Assembly: GCF_004354085.1 (NCBI RefSeq)
Contig: NZ_SMSE01000002.1
Coordinates: forward strand, 620,001-684,000
Length of the DNA: 64,000 nucleotides
Origin: Seongchinamella unica
Lineage (GTDB): Bacteria; Pseudomonadota; Gammaproteobacteria; Pseudomonadales; Halieaceae
Direction: 5' to 3'
Made by a program: the position numbers and the translations under genes
Shown: one piece after another, positions 26,153 to 35,831 of the stretch
Layout of the letters: the number at the start of each line of letters is the position of its first letter
Position numbering within the stretch: the stretch's first letter is position 1
The notes under the pieces: generated by a model
Database searches by the model: none
Told to the model about the DNA's origin: nothing
What the model saw: the letters and a program-made list of their open reading frames with translations, nothing else

Positions 26153-27886
26153 ATGACAACCAATAGCAGCCAACACCCGATCGCCACCCTGGAAAATCCG
26201 TTTGCAGAGAAGGATGAACAGGAATTTCGCGTTCCCGGACAAATTGCTTCTGAACCGGGTCTTTACGAGAAAGCCCTGAAACACGGGTGGGATCTGCAGC
26301 AGCGTCCCTATTCTGCCGCAGGCGTGAAAAACATCCAGCGCCAGCACCAGAAAAACCGTATGACGGTGTGGGAGCGGATCCAGTGCCTGGCCGATGACGA
26401 GCCCACTGTGCTCTACCAGAACTGGGGCCCTAACCTGGATGGCGCGTCGCTGGTCACCGCCCTGATCAAGGTGAACGGTCGCGATGTGGCGATTTACGGA
26501 CACGATTTTACCGTCCGCGCCGGTTCCATGGATGCTACCAATGGCGAGAAACTGGCCCGCCTGTTTGAGCTGGCTGCCAAGCGCAAGATTCCCGTTGTGG
26601 GTATGAACGACTCCGCGGGCGCTTACATTCCCGCTGGCGTTGGCGGTCTTGACGGCTACGCTGACGCGTTTACCGCGTTGCGCAAAATTTCCGGGGTGGT
26701 GCCCAGCATCATGTGTATGTTCGGGTTTAATGCCGGCGGCGGCTCCTACCTGCCACGTCAGGGGTCTTTCCTGATCCAGCCCAACGAGACGTTTTTCGGG
26801 CTCACCGGTCCCGGGGTGGTCAAGTCGGTGCTCGGGGAGGACGTCACCCCCGATGAATTGGGCGGCCCGGGTGTGCACAGCCAGACCGGCGTCACCGACT
26901 TCGTGGTCCCGGATGAAGTCGCGGCCCTGCGCAAGGTCCGCGCCCTGTTGAACTACCTGCCCTCCAGCAACAGCGAACTGGCGCCGTTCCAGCCCTCATC
27001 GGACCCGGTGGACCGCAAAACCTGGGATATCGATATCCTGCTGAAAAAAGCCTTCAACTCACCCACCGGGTTCAACACACCGCTGGATATCACCATTCTC
27101 ATCCAGCAACTGTGTGACCACGGCGATTTCCTGGAGATCCAGTCCGAGCGGGCCCGCAACACCATTACCGCACTGGGCAGAATGGGCGGTAATGTCATTG
27201 GCTTCGTCGCCAACAATTCCGCGGTGGCTTCCGGCCAGATCGATATCGATGCCGCCTATAAGAACGCTCGCTTTATTCGCTTCTGTAACCTCTACAACAT
27301 ACCCATCATCTTCCTCGAGGACACGACCGGGTTCCTTCCCGGGAGGGAGCAGGAAGGTCGCGGTATCGTCCAGGCCGGCCGGGCAATGCTGGACGCCATT
27401 GTCGACCTGCGCACGCCGCGCTTTCTGGTGCTGGTGCGCAACGCCTTTGGCGGCGCCTATGCCTCTTACAATAACTATCCCACCGGTGCGGATTTTGTCG
27501 TGGCGCTGCCCACCACCCGGGTGGCGGTGATGGGCCCCGCCGGCGTGGAATACGTCTACAAGGACGAGCTGAAAAACATCCGTGGCGAGGTGAAATCCAA
27601 AATTGAAGCCGAGACCCAGGCCCAGCAGGCTGCCGGCCTGGACGAGATCGCCGCCCGCGCCGCCGCGGAGAAGCTGGTGGGTGACTGGGTGAAAGCCGAG
27701 GAAATCCTGCTGGCCCAGCGCTATGAACAGGAGCTGATGAACCCCGACGAGGCGCTGAGCCTGGGATCGATTTCCCAGATCGTCATGCCATCCGACCTGC
27801 GCCACGTACTGACCGAGCATATGGATTTCTGCCTGCGCCACTACGAGCCAGGCCCGCTGCAAGCTGTACAGCGCGAATTCCACTAA
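26153..27886 (+). CDS. Acyl-CoA carboxylase carboxyltransferase subunit (propionyl-CoA carboxylase-like)
   Basis: 577-residue carboxyltransferase of the crotonase-fold biotin carboxylase family. N-terminal half: [10 protein letters not shown] (about 119-128), [13 protein letters not shown] (about 155-167, oxyanion hole), [17 protein letters not shown]-terminal half: [10 protein letters not shown] (about 387-396), [10 protein letters not shown] (about 425-434, second oxyanion hole), R-V-A-V-M-G-P-A-G. The protein is about 60 residues longer than typical PccB (near 510-520) and differs at many family positions ([14 protein letters not shown] where PccB has a KAYGG-type block). First gene of a run with biotin carboxylase, epimerase, mutase and chaperone, which makes propionyl-CoA the likely substrate; acetyl-CoA or another acyl-CoA is the alternative. 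Weak ribosome site. Confidence 0.85.
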   Translation: MTTNSSQHPIATLENPFAEKDEQEFRVPGQIASEPGLYEKALKHGWDLQQRPYSAAGVKNIQRQHQKNRMTVWERIQCLADDEPTVLYQNWGPNLDGASLVTALIKVNGRDVAIYGHDFTVRAGSMDATNGEKLARLFELAAKRKIPVVGMNDSAGAYIPAGVGGLDGYADAFTALRKISGVVPSIMCMFGFNAGGGSYLPRQGSFLIQPNETFFGLTGPGVVKSVLGEDVTPDELGGPGVHSQTGVTDFVVPDEVAALRKVRALLNYLPSSNSELAPFQPSSDPVDRKTWDIDILLKKAFNSPTGFNTPLDITILIQQLCDHGDFLEIQSERARNTITALGRMGGNVIGFVANNSAVASGQIDIDAAYKNARFIRFCNLYNIPIIFLEDTTGFLPGREQEGRGIVQAGRAMLDAIVDLRTPRFLVLVRNAFGGAYASYNNYPTGADFVVALPTTRVAVMGPAGVEYVYKDELKNIRGEVKSKIEAETQAQQAAGLDEIAARAAAEKLVGDWVKAEEILLAQRYEQELMNPDEALSLGSISQIVMPSDLRHVLTEHMDFCLRHYEPGPLQAVQREFH

Positions 27887-27916
27887 GCCCCGGCAACCAG
27901 AACTGAGGATTATCAC

Positions 27917-30733
27917 GTGTCCAACGAATACTACCTGAAAAACCCCCTGATTCACCGCGACCGGCGCCTGGGGCGGCGCCACATAGCCTGGGTAAACCAG
28001 TTCGACTGCACCCACATGCGGCCACTCATTATCTGCCGCGGCCCCATCCGCAAGGAGGCCATGGATGTCTTTGAGGAAATGGGAATAACCGGGTACGGAA
28101 TCCTGTTGTCGGAAAAAGACTCCATTGTTTACCAGGATGCCCTTGCTCCCGAACTGCGCACCCTTAACGAGCCAGACCGGGTGCACCGGGTCCCTGACTA
28201 CACCGGAGCCAACAAGGAGGAGCGCGACCAGCGTATCGCCCAGATCATCGGTATCGCCAAGGACAACGGCTACAACTCGATTTTTGCCGGCTACGGATTC
28301 ATGGCCGAAGACGAGACCATGGTCGCGGCCATGGAGAAGGCCGGGCTCAATTTCATCGGACCCTGCTCGCGCACAGTGCATGATGCGGGCCTCAAGGATG
28401 AAGCCAAACGAACGGCACTCAAGGCCGGCGTGTCGGTCACCCCCGGTATTGACAATGGCACGGCTCTCACCCTGCTCAAAAAGCATCCTGATGTTGCTGC
28501 ACTGAAGGCGCTGGTGGCAGAGCGGGGGCTCGCTGTGGAGACCGCAGCACTGGACGATGACAGCATTGAACTGGCCGACAAGGCCGACCTGGTGCTTGCC
28601 GCGTCCTATGACAAGGGTATCGACCTCTACACCGTAGACGAGTTGTGCGAAACCCTGACCGGGGCAGTGCAGAAAATGGCCGAGGATTACCCCAAGAACC
28701 GCGTCAGGCTCAAGGCCATTTCCGGTGGCGGCGGTAAAGGCCAGCGCATCCTCGGTATTGGCGAGGCCCACCGGACGCCGGAAATGGTCCGGGAAATTCT
28801 CAATGAGGTGAAAACCACCGGGGTCGGCGACAACAAGAACGTGCTGGTGGAACTCAATATCGAGACCACACGCCATCAGGAAATCCAGGCCATCGGCAAC
28901 GGCGTCTGGAGTATGTCCATGGGCGGTCGTGACTGTTCCCTGCAGATGCATGAGCAGAAACTGCTGGAAGTGTCGGTGACGGTTGAATCTTTGCAGGCCG
29001 CCATTGAACAGGCGGAAGCGGCGGGGCAGGCGGAGGAAGCAGACGTACTCAGGCAGGACCTCCAGACGCTCCAGGAAATGGAGGACGAGGCGGCGCGTTT
29101 CGGCGAGGCCGTGGGCCTGGATTCCGTGTCCACGTTCGAGTGTATTGTCGATCGTGACAAGCACTTTTTCATGGAGATGAATACCCGCATCCAGGTCGAA
29201 CACCGGGTGACCGAGCTTTGCTACGCGCTTGAATTCACCAATCCGGATGCCCCCGAGGAATCCTTCGTCGTGGAATCACTGGTGGAGTTGATGGTATTGC
29301 TGGCAGCACACGGGGAAAAACTGCCCAGGCCGCGACGTATCCTGCGCCATAACGACTCGGTGGAAGCTCGACTCAATGCTACCAACCAGGCGCTACAACC
29401 CAGCGCCGGCGGGGTGATTGAATACTGGTCAGACGCAGTGGACGGAGAAATCCGTGACGACCAGGGCATCAGCATGCACAACCCTGATACGGATGTGTTC
29501 ATGAAGTACACCCTGGCGGGCGCCTACGACTCCAACATCGCCCTGCTGTTGACCGTGGGCGACAGCCGACTCGATACCTACGAGCGGATGGCCGAGGTGA
29601 TTCGCCAGACCACCATGCGTGGCAAGGACCTGGCGACCAATCTGGAGTTCCACTACGGCCTGGTCAACTGGTTTATCGGCCAGAACATCAATGCCCGGCC
29701 AACCACGCGCTTTATCGTGCCTTACCTGACAGCGGTCGGGGAGCTGAAGCAAAAAGCCAATGACCTGGACCTGGCCTACGCCTGGCAGCAGATTTGCCAG
29801 GTAACGCTGGCTGCGGAGCAGCAAGCGGAGCCGATGGGGGCTCTGAAGCATGCCCTGGAGCGAAAGCAGACGCTGCTGTTGCGGCCACTGGAAACCCTGT
29901 TCAGGGAGCCTCATATTCTCGCCGGCTGGTTGAGCGTTAACCGCGACAGCTATACCGTGATCGATGGCAAGGTCAGCTGGAACGAAAACCCGCTCGAGCT
30001 GCTGGCTGACACTTATCACTTCCTGAATATGGATTTCGTGCCCGGCGCGCCGGCAGCGAGCATGATCTGGGATCACGATCACGAAATACTGCAACAGGCG
30101 CTGGACTTCTACAATGAACTCAACAATCGCCTGCAAGCCGGCGACTGGATCGAGCTGCAGTCGATGCTCGACGAGGCGGCGGCGCCCGCCGGTATGGAAG
30201 ACACCCTCTGGGCCAGTATCCGTGGCGCCCACCGCGGTTTTCAGGCCGGTATGGATGTCCTGGCCGTTTTGCCCAGCATCGCTGAAGCCACAGGCTTCTT
30301 TGACCTAACGGTAAACAGCGACCTTACGATTCATATCCCGGAGCGTCTGCTGGACGAACCACTGCAGGAAGCCATGGCCAAGGTGCTGGTACCGCCTCCG
30401 GTCGCCAAGTCGGACGAAATACTGGCCGAGAGTGGTGGCATGTTCTATGGTCGCGAGACCCCGGAACACGATGCCTACGTCAGCAAGGGCGATCACTTCA
30501 ATGCCGGCGACCCGCTGTATATCGTCGAGGTGATGAAGATGTTCAATAAAGTGTACGCGCCATTTTCCGGTACCATCGAGGAAGTGCTGGTCGACACGGA
30601 CGGCGTCATCATCAGTAAGGGGCAGCCCATCTTCAGGATTACTCCGGACGAGAAAATCGTGGTGGAATCCCCCGAGGAAGTGGCCGCCCGGCGTCGCCAG
30701 GCGACCGACCAGTTTCTTGCAGCGCTGGTATAA
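27917..30733 (+). CDS. Atypical biotin carboxylase-biotin carrier fusion (938 aa)
   Basis: Second subunit of the same carboxylase. Biotin carboxylase part: G-Y-G-F-M-A-E-D (about 117-124), F-I-G-P (about 138-141), the ATP-grasp glycine loop S-G-G-G-G-K-G-Q-R at 269-277, D-C-S-L-Q-M-H-E-Q-K-L-L-E (about 337-349), and the catalytic M-E-M-N-T-R-I-Q-V-E-H-R-V-T-E at 419-433 (family: H-P-V-T-E). Unusual points: about 40 extra residues before the glycine loop, and a predicted coiled coil at about 355-394 (repeated E-Q-A-E-A-A-G-Q-A-E-E type sequence) where normal enzymes have a short linker. A long region (about 540-830) has no AccC counterpart and may link to the carboxyltransferase. The C-terminal biotinyl domain has V-E-V-M-K-M-F at 870-876, Lys874 being the biotin site. 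Usual PccA is about 660-700 residues. GTG start with TGAGGA upstream; 30 bp after the carboxyltransferase gene. Confidence 0.85.
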   Translation: MSNEYYLKNPLIHRDRRLGRRHIAWVNQFDCTHMRPLIICRGPIRKEAMDVFEEMGITGYGILLSEKDSIVYQDALAPELRTLNEPDRVHRVPDYTGANKEERDQRIAQIIGIAKDNGYNSIFAGYGFMAEDETMVAAMEKAGLNFIGPCSRTVHDAGLKDEAKRTALKAGVSVTPGIDNGTALTLLKKHPDVAALKALVAERGLAVETAALDDDSIELADKADLVLAASYDKGIDLYTVDELCETLTGAVQKMAEDYPKNRVRLKAISGGGGKGQRILGIGEAHRTPEMVREILNEVKTTGVGDNKNVLVELNIETTRHQEIQAIGNGVWSMSMGGRDCSLQMHEQKLLEVSVTVESLQAAIEQAEAAGQAEEADVLRQDLQTLQEMEDEAARFGEAVGLDSVSTFECIVDRDKHFFMEMNTRIQVEHRVTELCYALEFTNPDAPEESFVVESLVELMVLLAAHGEKLPRPRRILRHNDSVEARLNATNQALQPSAGGVIEYWSDAVDGEIRDDQGISMHNPDTDVFMKYTLAGAYDSNIALLLTVGDSRLDTYERMAEVIRQTTMRGKDLATNLEFHYGLVNWFIGQNINARPTTRFIVPYLTAVGELKQKANDLDLAYAWQQICQVTLAAEQQAEPMGALKHALERKQTLLLRPLETLFREPHILAGWLSVNRDSYTVIDGKVSWNENPLELLADTYHFLNMDFVPGAPAASMIWDHDHEILQQALDFYNELNNRLQAGDWIELQSMLDEAAAPAGMEDTLWASIRGAHRGFQAGMDVLAVLPSIAEATGFFDLTVNSDLTIHIPERLLDEPLQEAMAKVLVPPPVAKSDEILAESGGMFYGRETPEHDAYVSKGDHFNAGDPLYIVEVMKMFNKVYAPFSGTIEEVLVDTDGVIISKGQPIFRITPDEKIVVESPEEVAARRRQATDQFLAALV

Positions 30734-30745
30734 GGAGCGACTAAT

Positions 30746-31156
30746 ATGATTACAGCACTGGATCACATCGCCATTGCGGTGCCTGATTTTGAAAAAGCGA
30801 TAAAGCGTTTCATGGAAGACTTCGGTTTGACCTTTGACGGCACCGAAGATGTGGTACCGGCCAGGACGTCAACGGCTTTCTTTCCGCTCCCGCCTACCAG
30901 CATTGAGTTGGTGCACCCGCTGAACGGTGAAGGCCCCATCGCCGGGTACCTCGAGAAGAAAGGTGGCGGACTGCACCATCTGTGCTTTCGTTCCGATAAC
31001 ATCGAGGAGGATGTCGAACGCCTGAAAGCCAAGGGCTACCAGTTCCTCGCGGATGCACCAACTCCGGGTGCCCACGGTTCGAAAGTCATCTTTATCCACC
31101 CCAGGAGCTGTGACGGGGTGTTGATTGAAATCAATCAGCCGGCGGATGAGCATTAG
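30746..31156 (+). CDS. mce: Methylmalonyl-CoA epimerase
   Basis: 136-residue VOC-fold metalloenzyme that converts (S)- to (R)-methylmalonyl-CoA, the form the mutase accepts. Seen: L-D-H-I-A-I-A-V-P-D at residues 5-14 with a metal histidine, a central V-P-A-R-T-S-T-A-F-F, I-E-L-V-H-P, G-G-G-L-H-H-L-C-F-R (about 73-82) and a terminal G-V-L-I-E-I-N-Q with the metal-binding glutamate. 12 bp after the carboxylase and 57 bp before the mutase, in pathway order. Confidence 0.93.
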   Translation: MITALDHIAIAVPDFEKAIKRFMEDFGLTFDGTEDVVPARTSTAFFPLPPTSIELVHPLNGEGPIAGYLEKKGGGLHHLCFRSDNIEEDVERLKAKGYQFLADAPTPGAHGSKVIFIHPRSCDGVLIEINQPADEH

Positions 31157-31213
31157 ATTCGGCTTTGTTATATCGGCGCCGGCCGGGATGACAGATCGCC
31201 AGAGGAAAGACAA

Positions 31214-33373
31214 ATGAGCGACAAGAAAATCTACGACAAAGACACCGCAACGCCTGAAGCCTGGGCTGAGCTTGCCAGCAAGCAACTGCGCGGCAAGCCG
31301 CTGGATTCCCTGACCTGGGAGACCCCGGAAGACATCGCCGTCAAGGCGCTGTACACCGCCGCTGACACCGCCGGGCTGGAATACGCAGATACCATGCCGG
31401 GCATGTCGCCGTACATTCGCGGACCCCAGGCAACCATGTACGCCGGTCGTCCCTGGACCATCCGTCAGTACGCGGGCTTCTCAACGGCCGAGGAATCCAA
31501 TGCCTTTTATCGCAAGGCGCTGGCAGCGGGAGGGCAGGGCGTCTCTGTTGCCTTTGACCTGGCCACTCACCGCGGCTATGACTCCGATCATCCGCGCGTG
31601 TCCGGCGATGTGGGTAAGGCCGGGGTGGCGATCGACTCGGTCGAAGACATGAAAATCCTGTTCGACGGCATTCCGCTGGACCAGGTGTCGGTGTCAATGA
31701 CCATGAACGGCGCGGTACTGCCCGTACTGGCTGGCTATATCGTCGCTGCGGAAGAGCAGGGGGTCAGCCAGGAACAGCTGGCCGGCACCATCCAGAACGA
31801 TATTCTCAAGGAGTTCATGGTCCGCAATACCTACATTTACCCGCCCGCGCCCAGCATGAAAATTATCGGCGATATCATCGCCTACTGTTCGCGGAACATG
31901 CCGCGTTTCAATACCATTTCCATTTCCGGATATCACATCCAGGAAGCCGGCGCCAACGCGGCACTGGAACTGGCCTACACCCTGGCCGACGGCAAGGAGT
32001 ATATCCGCACGGCACTCAACGCCGGCCTTGGTATTGACGAATTCGCGCCGCGCCTGTCCTTCTTCTGGGGCATCGGCATGAACTTCTACATGGAGATTGC
32101 CAAGATGCGCGCTGCCCGCCTGTTGTGGGCGCGGATCGTGGGTGAGTTCAACCCCGAAAACCCAAAGAGTTCCATGCTGCGCACCCACAGCCAGACCTCC
32201 GGCTGGTCGCTCACCGAGCAGGACCCCTACAACAACGTGGTGCGCACGACCATTGAAGCCATGGCAGCGGTATTCGGCGGCACTCAGTCGCTGCATACCA
32301 ATGCGTTCGATGAAGCCATTGGGCTGCCCACCGAATTCTCCGCCAGGATCGCCCGCAATACCCAGCTGATCATCCAGGAGGAAACCGGCATTACCAACGT
32401 GGTCGACCCCTGGGGCGGCTCCTACATGATGGAGAGCCTGACCCAGGATATTGCCGACAAGGCCTGGGAGCTGATCCAAGAAATCGAGGAAGCCGGCGGC
32501 ATGGCCAAAGCCATCGAGACCGGGATGCCGAAACTGCGTATCGAAGAAGCTGCTGCTCGCAAGCAGGCCCGGATCGATAAGGGCGACGACGTTATCGTCG
32601 GCGTCAACAAGTACATCCTCGACGAAGAGGAAGACATCGACGTACTGCAAATTGACAACCAGGCCGTGCGTGAATCACAGCTGGCGAGACTGGCCCGGAT
32701 ACGCAGCTCCCGCGACGAGGCCGCCGTCGAGGCGATACTGGAAGACATCTACCAGTGTGCAGTCAGCGGCGAAGGCAACCTGCTGGAACTGGCGGTAGAA
32801 GCCACCCGCCGCCGCGCCACTGTCGGGGAAATCTCCTTCGCCATGGAACGCGAATTCGGTCGTTTCAACGCCCAGGCCCAGACCGTGTCCGGAGTTTACG
32901 GTAGCGCTTTCCAGGAAGACGAAAACTGGCAGGGTATCAGCAAGGACATTGACGAATTTGTCGACAGCCACGGTCGCCGCCCGCGTATGCTGGTGTGCAA
33001 AATGGGCCAGGACGGTCACGATCGCGGTGCCAAGGTCATCGCCACAGCCTTTGCCGATGTCGGCTTCGATATTGACCTGTCGCCGATGTTCTCCACCCCC
33101 GAAGAAGTGGCGCGGCAGGCGATCGAGAATGACGTACACGTGGTGGGCGCTTCGTCACTCGCCGCAGGACACAAAACGCTGGTACCGGAACTGGTTGATG
33201 AACTGCGCAAGCAGGGTGCCGACGATATCGTGGTCATCGCCGGCGGGGTCATTCCCAGGCAGGATTATGATGACCTGTACCAGGCGGGCGTCAAATGCAT
33301 CTTTGGCCCCGGGACGCCGATTCCGGTTTGTGCCCGCGAGGTGCTGGATGCGGTTAAGCAGGCGCAGGCCTAA
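31214..33373 (+). CDS. scpA: Methylmalonyl-CoA mutase, single-chain B12 enzyme
   Basis: 719-residue adenosylcobalamin enzyme, isomerising (R)-methylmalonyl-CoA to succinyl-CoA. N-terminal TIM barrel with [32 protein letters not shown], and N-T-Y-I-Y-P-P; C-terminal B12 domain with D-G-H-D-R-G at 600-605, His602 being the lower axial ligand, then S-L-A-A-G-H and G-G-V-I-P. It unites catalytic and B12 domains in one chain, like Sbm/ScpA and human MUT, so no separate small subunit is needed. Ribosome site GAGGAAAG lies just upstream. No cobalamin riboswitch fits in the 57-bp gap before it. Confidence 0.96.
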   Translation: MSDKKIYDKDTATPEAWAELASKQLRGKPLDSLTWETPEDIAVKALYTAADTAGLEYADTMPGMSPYIRGPQATMYAGRPWTIRQYAGFSTAEESNAFYRKALAAGGQGVSVAFDLATHRGYDSDHPRVSGDVGKAGVAIDSVEDMKILFDGIPLDQVSVSMTMNGAVLPVLAGYIVAAEEQGVSQEQLAGTIQNDILKEFMVRNTYIYPPAPSMKIIGDIIAYCSRNMPRFNTISISGYHIQEAGANAALELAYTLADGKEYIRTALNAGLGIDEFAPRLSFFWGIGMNFYMEIAKMRAARLLWARIVGEFNPENPKSSMLRTHSQTSGWSLTEQDPYNNVVRTTIEAMAAVFGGTQSLHTNAFDEAIGLPTEFSARIARNTQLIIQEETGITNVVDPWGGSYMMESLTQDIADKAWELIQEIEEAGGMAKAIETGMPKLRIEEAAARKQARIDKGDDVIVGVNKYILDEEEDIDVLQIDNQAVRESQLARLARIRSSRDEAAVEAILEDIYQCAVSGEGNLLELAVEATRRRATVGEISFAMEREFGRFNAQAQTVSGVYGSAFQEDENWQGISKDIDEFVDSHGRRPRMLVCKMGQDGHDRGAKVIATAFADVGFDIDLSPMFSTPEEVARQAIENDVHVVGASSLAAGHKTLVPELVDELRKQGADDIVVIAGGVIPRQDYDDLYQAGVKCIFGPGTPIPVCAREVLDAVKQAQA

Positions 33374-33584
33374 AGCGATAAGTTTTTTTTTGCGCTCGCG
33401 CTTCGACGCCTGATATTGTCTTGCGGCGACCGTCAAAAAGCGTACTTCCCTGTCGCCCGCCGCCGCTGCAAGGCAATATCGGGACCCAAATCGCTGGAGC
33501 ATTCATCAATGCTTTCTTCCTTTCGGGTCGCTCATCGTCTGTTAGCTAATACCATAGTAGCGCCGTGCAATGAACCGAAGTGCG

Positions 33585-33613
33585 CTAACAACAATATCTG
33601 CGAGAGGTATACT
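33585..33613 (+). promoter_or_regulatory. Candidate promoter of meaB, possibly giving a leaderless mRNA
   Basis: CTAACA (33585-33590), 17 bp, TATACT (33608-33613). The -10 element ends only 8 bp before the ATG at 33622, so transcription would start at or 1-2 nt before the start codon. No ribosome site lies in the right place (GAGAGG at 33602-33607 is 14 nt off). Confidence 0.45.
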
Positions 33614-33621
33614 CTTTATCA

Positions 33622-34581
33622 ATGAGTGGTTTCGATCTAGATAAACTCCTGACCGGCAACCGCCGCGCCCTGGCCAAGGCCATCACCCTGGTGGAATCCC
33701 GTCTGGACAGCCACCGCGAGCAGGCCCAGGACATTCTCGAGCAGGTGCTGCCCCACAGTGGCAACAGCATCCGCATCGGCATCACCGGCGTACCCGGTGT
33801 TGGCAAGTCGACGTTCATTGAAGCCTTCGGGCTTTACCTGATCGAGCAGGGCAAGCGGGTGGCCGTACTGGCGGTTGATCCCAGCTCACCGATCGCCGGC
33901 GGCTCGATCCTCGGCGACAAGACCCGCATGGAAGAGCTGTCGCGGCGGGAGGAGGCGTACATCCGTCCATCGCCTTCCGAGGGCACACTGGGCGGCGTCG
34001 CCCAGAAAACCCGGGAAACCATGCTGCTTTGCGAGGCCGCGGGTTATGACGTCATCCTGGTGGAAACCGTGGGCGTGGGACAGAGCGAGTACCAGGTCGC
34101 CGGCATGGTGGATTTCTTTATGGTGCTGATGCTCCCCGGGGGGGGCGATGAACTGCAGGGCATCAAGAAAGGCATCATGGAACTGGCCGACGCACTGGTG
34201 ATCAACAAGGCCGATGGCGACAGCGAGAAACTGGCCAATCTCACCCGCCAGCAGTACACCAGCGCCATGAATCTGCTGCGGCATACCAGCTTCTGGACGC
34301 CGCGGGTAATGACCTGTTCGGCGCTGAAGCAGATCAATATCGATGCGGTATGGGGCATGATCGTTGACTACTGGAGTATGGCCAGGAAAGAGCAAGCCTT
34401 CGACGCAAAACGGGCCCAGCAGAACCGTGACTGGATGCGCCAGTTGGTTAATGAAATGCTGTTACTCAAGTTGAGCCAGAACCCCGAGGTGAAGCGGCTG
34501 ATGCCGGAGCTGGAAGAGGGTGTGGAGCGGCAACAGCTCACCGCCTTCGCGGCCGCGCGGCAAATTATTGAGCTGCTCTAG
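33622..34581 (+). CDS. meaB: Methylmalonyl-CoA mutase-associated G-protein chaperone MeaB
   Basis: 319-residue P-loop GTPase that guards and reloads B12 in methylmalonyl-CoA mutase. Walker A is [12 protein letters not shown] (53-64); then V-D-P-S-S-P (about 80-85) of switch I, the [10 protein letters not shown] switch block (about 150-159), and base recognition N-K-A-D (about 194-197). The family was once called ArgK. It lies 248 bp behind the mutase gene with its own promoter candidate, so it may be expressed apart from the operon. Confidence 0.96.
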   Translation: MSGFDLDKLLTGNRRALAKAITLVESRLDSHREQAQDILEQVLPHSGNSIRIGITGVPGVGKSTFIEAFGLYLIEQGKRVAVLAVDPSSPIAGGSILGDKTRMEELSRREEAYIRPSPSEGTLGGVAQKTRETMLLCEAAGYDVILVETVGVGQSEYQVAGMVDFFMVLMLPGGGDELQGIKKGIMELADALVINKADGDSEKLANLTRQQYTSAMNLLRHTSFWTPRVMTCSALKQINIDAVWGMIVDYWSMARKEQAFDAKRAQQNRDWMRQLVNEMLLLKLSQNPEVKRLMPELEEGVERQQLTAFAAARQIIELL

Positions 34582-34657
34582 TTCGGCGCAGGACAGTGTG
34601 GCCAGCGCAGTCCAAACGCGCTAGTCTCGAGAGCCTGACAGACTATCGGGCCAGGCC

Positions 34658-34987
34658 ATGCGCTTCTATCCACTGGAAAAGCTGATCAATCTCCACGACG
34701 GCTACAGTCGTCAGTTCAAGATTGATCACTTGCAGTTGTTGTTGATCCAGCGTCAAGGCCAGCTCTACCTGATTGAGGCCAGCTGCCCCCATCGCGCCCA
34801 TCCGCTGGATGCTGGCAACATATCTGACAACGCGATCGAGTGCCCCCTGCATCATTACCGGTTCGCCCTCGACGACGGGCGCCTGCTGCGGCAGACAGAG
34901 GAATCCTGCAGGGCGCTGAAAATCTGGGAGATTGCCTACGAGGGTGTCGAGGTAGGGGTAATGTTGGCCAGGGAGTTCGACCGCTGA
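34658..34987 (+). CDS. Rieske [2Fe-2S] ferredoxin-like protein
   Basis: 109-residue stand-alone Rieske protein. The cluster ligands are in C-P-H-R-A-H (Cys43, His45) and C-P-L-H-H-Y (Cys62, His65), spaced as in nitrite reductase small subunits and dioxygenase ferredoxins. No signal peptide, so cytoplasmic. Its electron partner is unknown; neither the MeaB gene before it nor ytoQ after it offers an oxygenase. Confidence 0.9.
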   Translation: MRFYPLEKLINLHDGYSRQFKIDHLQLLLIQRQGQLYLIEASCPHRAHPLDAGNISDNAIECPLHHYRFALDDGRLLRQTEESCRALKIWEIAYEGVEVGVMLAREFDR

Positions 34988-34994
34988 CCTGCGC

Positions 34995-35000
34995 TATAAT
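34995..35000 (+). promoter_or_regulatory. -10 element upstream of ytoQ
   Basis: Perfect TATAAT at 34995-35000, 27 bp before the ytoQ ATG, without a good -35 hexamer at 16-18 bp. The predicted leader is about 20 nt and contains the ribosome site CAGGAG. Confidence 0.5.
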
Positions 35001-35027
35001 CCGGCGCTTTTGCACAGGAGTAAGCAG

Positions 35028-35471
35028 ATGACCTGGACCATTTATCTTTCCGGTGAAATCCACACCGACTGGCGAGAGCAAATCAAGGCCGGTTGCGCAG
35101 CGCGGGAACTGCCAGTGCGCTTTACCTCAGCGGTCACCAACCATGAGGCCAGCGATGCAGCGGGAGACGTACTGGGCGAAGAGAACGACAGCTTCTGGCG
35201 CGACCACAAGTCCGCCAGGGTCAATGCGATCCGTACCGGCAACGCGATCGAGAACTGCGACCTGGCTGTGGTGCGTTTCGGCGACAAGTACAAACAGTGG
35301 AATGCGGCTTTTGATGCCGGCATGTGCGCGGCCCTGGGTAAACCCTACATCACCCTGCATGATGAGAGCATTATTCACCCGCTGAAAGAGGTCGACGCCG
35401 CCGCCATGGCCTGGGCCCGGTCGGCAGACCAGGTGGTGGAGCTGTTGGCCTACATCATAGCCGCCGACTGA
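35028..35471 (+). CDS. ytoQ: YtoQ family protein
   Basis: 147 residues, start fixed by CAGGAG at 35015-35020; an in-frame ATG at 35010 lies inside the presumed leader. The sequence begins T-I-Y-L-S-G-E-I-H-T-D-W and has R-F-T-S-A-V-T-N-H-E-A-S-D, F-G-D-K-Y-K-Q-W-N-A-A-F-D-A-G and a terminal helix, matching the YtoQ family (PF11071). The fold is related to nucleoside 2-deoxyribosyltransferases, with the Y-L-S-G and A-F-D-A-G stretches in the nucleotide-site positions, but no activity has been established that I know of. Confidence 0.85.
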   Translation: MTWTIYLSGEIHTDWREQIKAGCAARELPVRFTSAVTNHEASDAAGDVLGEENDSFWRDHKSARVNAIRTGNAIENCDLAVVRFGDKYKQWNAAFDAGMCAALGKPYITLHDESIIHPLKEVDAAAMAWARSADQVVELLAYIIAAD

Positions 35472-35475
35472 ATTC

Positions 35476-35831
35476 ATGCTGCGATTTCCCCAACGGCCAC
35501 TGGTCACTGAGCGCCTGCTGCGGACTTTCTTGCCTATGAGGAAGCTCACGGGCGAATCGAGCTCGGCTATGCTCTGGGTAAAGACCACTGGAGGCAGGGT
35601 TACGCGCAAGAGGCGCTGGCGTGTTTCCTGGACCACTGCTTCGAGGCACTGGCAGTTCGCCGTATAGAAGCCAGGGTGGACTCGCGTAATGCGGCATCCA
35701 GTGGCCTGCTCAGGCGGCTGGGCTTTGTCAGTGAGGGCTGTCTACGAGAGTGGATGATGGAGGGAACTACGCCGATTGATTCCCAGCTGTTTGCCCTGCT
35801 TGCCCACGAACGGGCAGGCGCTACACGCTGA
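35476..35831 (+). pseudogene. RimJ-type GNAT acetyltransferase, internally deleted remnant
   Basis: Two parts of one GNAT gene survive in different frames. The ATG at 35476 opens M-L-R-F-P-Q-R-P-L-V-T-E-R-L-L, the usual head of RimJ/RimL enzymes (L-x-T-E-R-L-x-L-R). From about 35520 the family's second half continues in another frame: I-E-L-G-Y-A-L-G, W-R-Q-G-Y-A-Q-E-A-L (acetyl-CoA loop), R-I-E-A-R-V-D-S-R-N-A-A-S, R-R-L-G-F, ending at TGA 35829-35831. About 50-60 residues between the two are missing, so the lesion is one deletion that also shifted the frame, near 35517-35525. The stop lies inside the 3' end of the convergent gene by 11 bp. Confidence 0.8.

Noticed and set aside
27059-29203. 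Very long minus-strand open frame (714 codons) opposite the carboxylase genes
   Set aside because: It runs antisense through two clear carboxylase genes; GC-rich codon use leaves such frames open by chance and its sequence has no family features.
31157-31213. Cobalamin riboswitch before the B12-dependent mutase
   Set aside because: The gap is 57 bp, too short, and lacks a B12-box.
33383-33391. T9 run after the methylmalonyl-CoA mutase gene as an intrinsic terminator
   Set aside because: No GC-rich stem directly precedes the T run; stop codon and AT-rich bases lie there instead.
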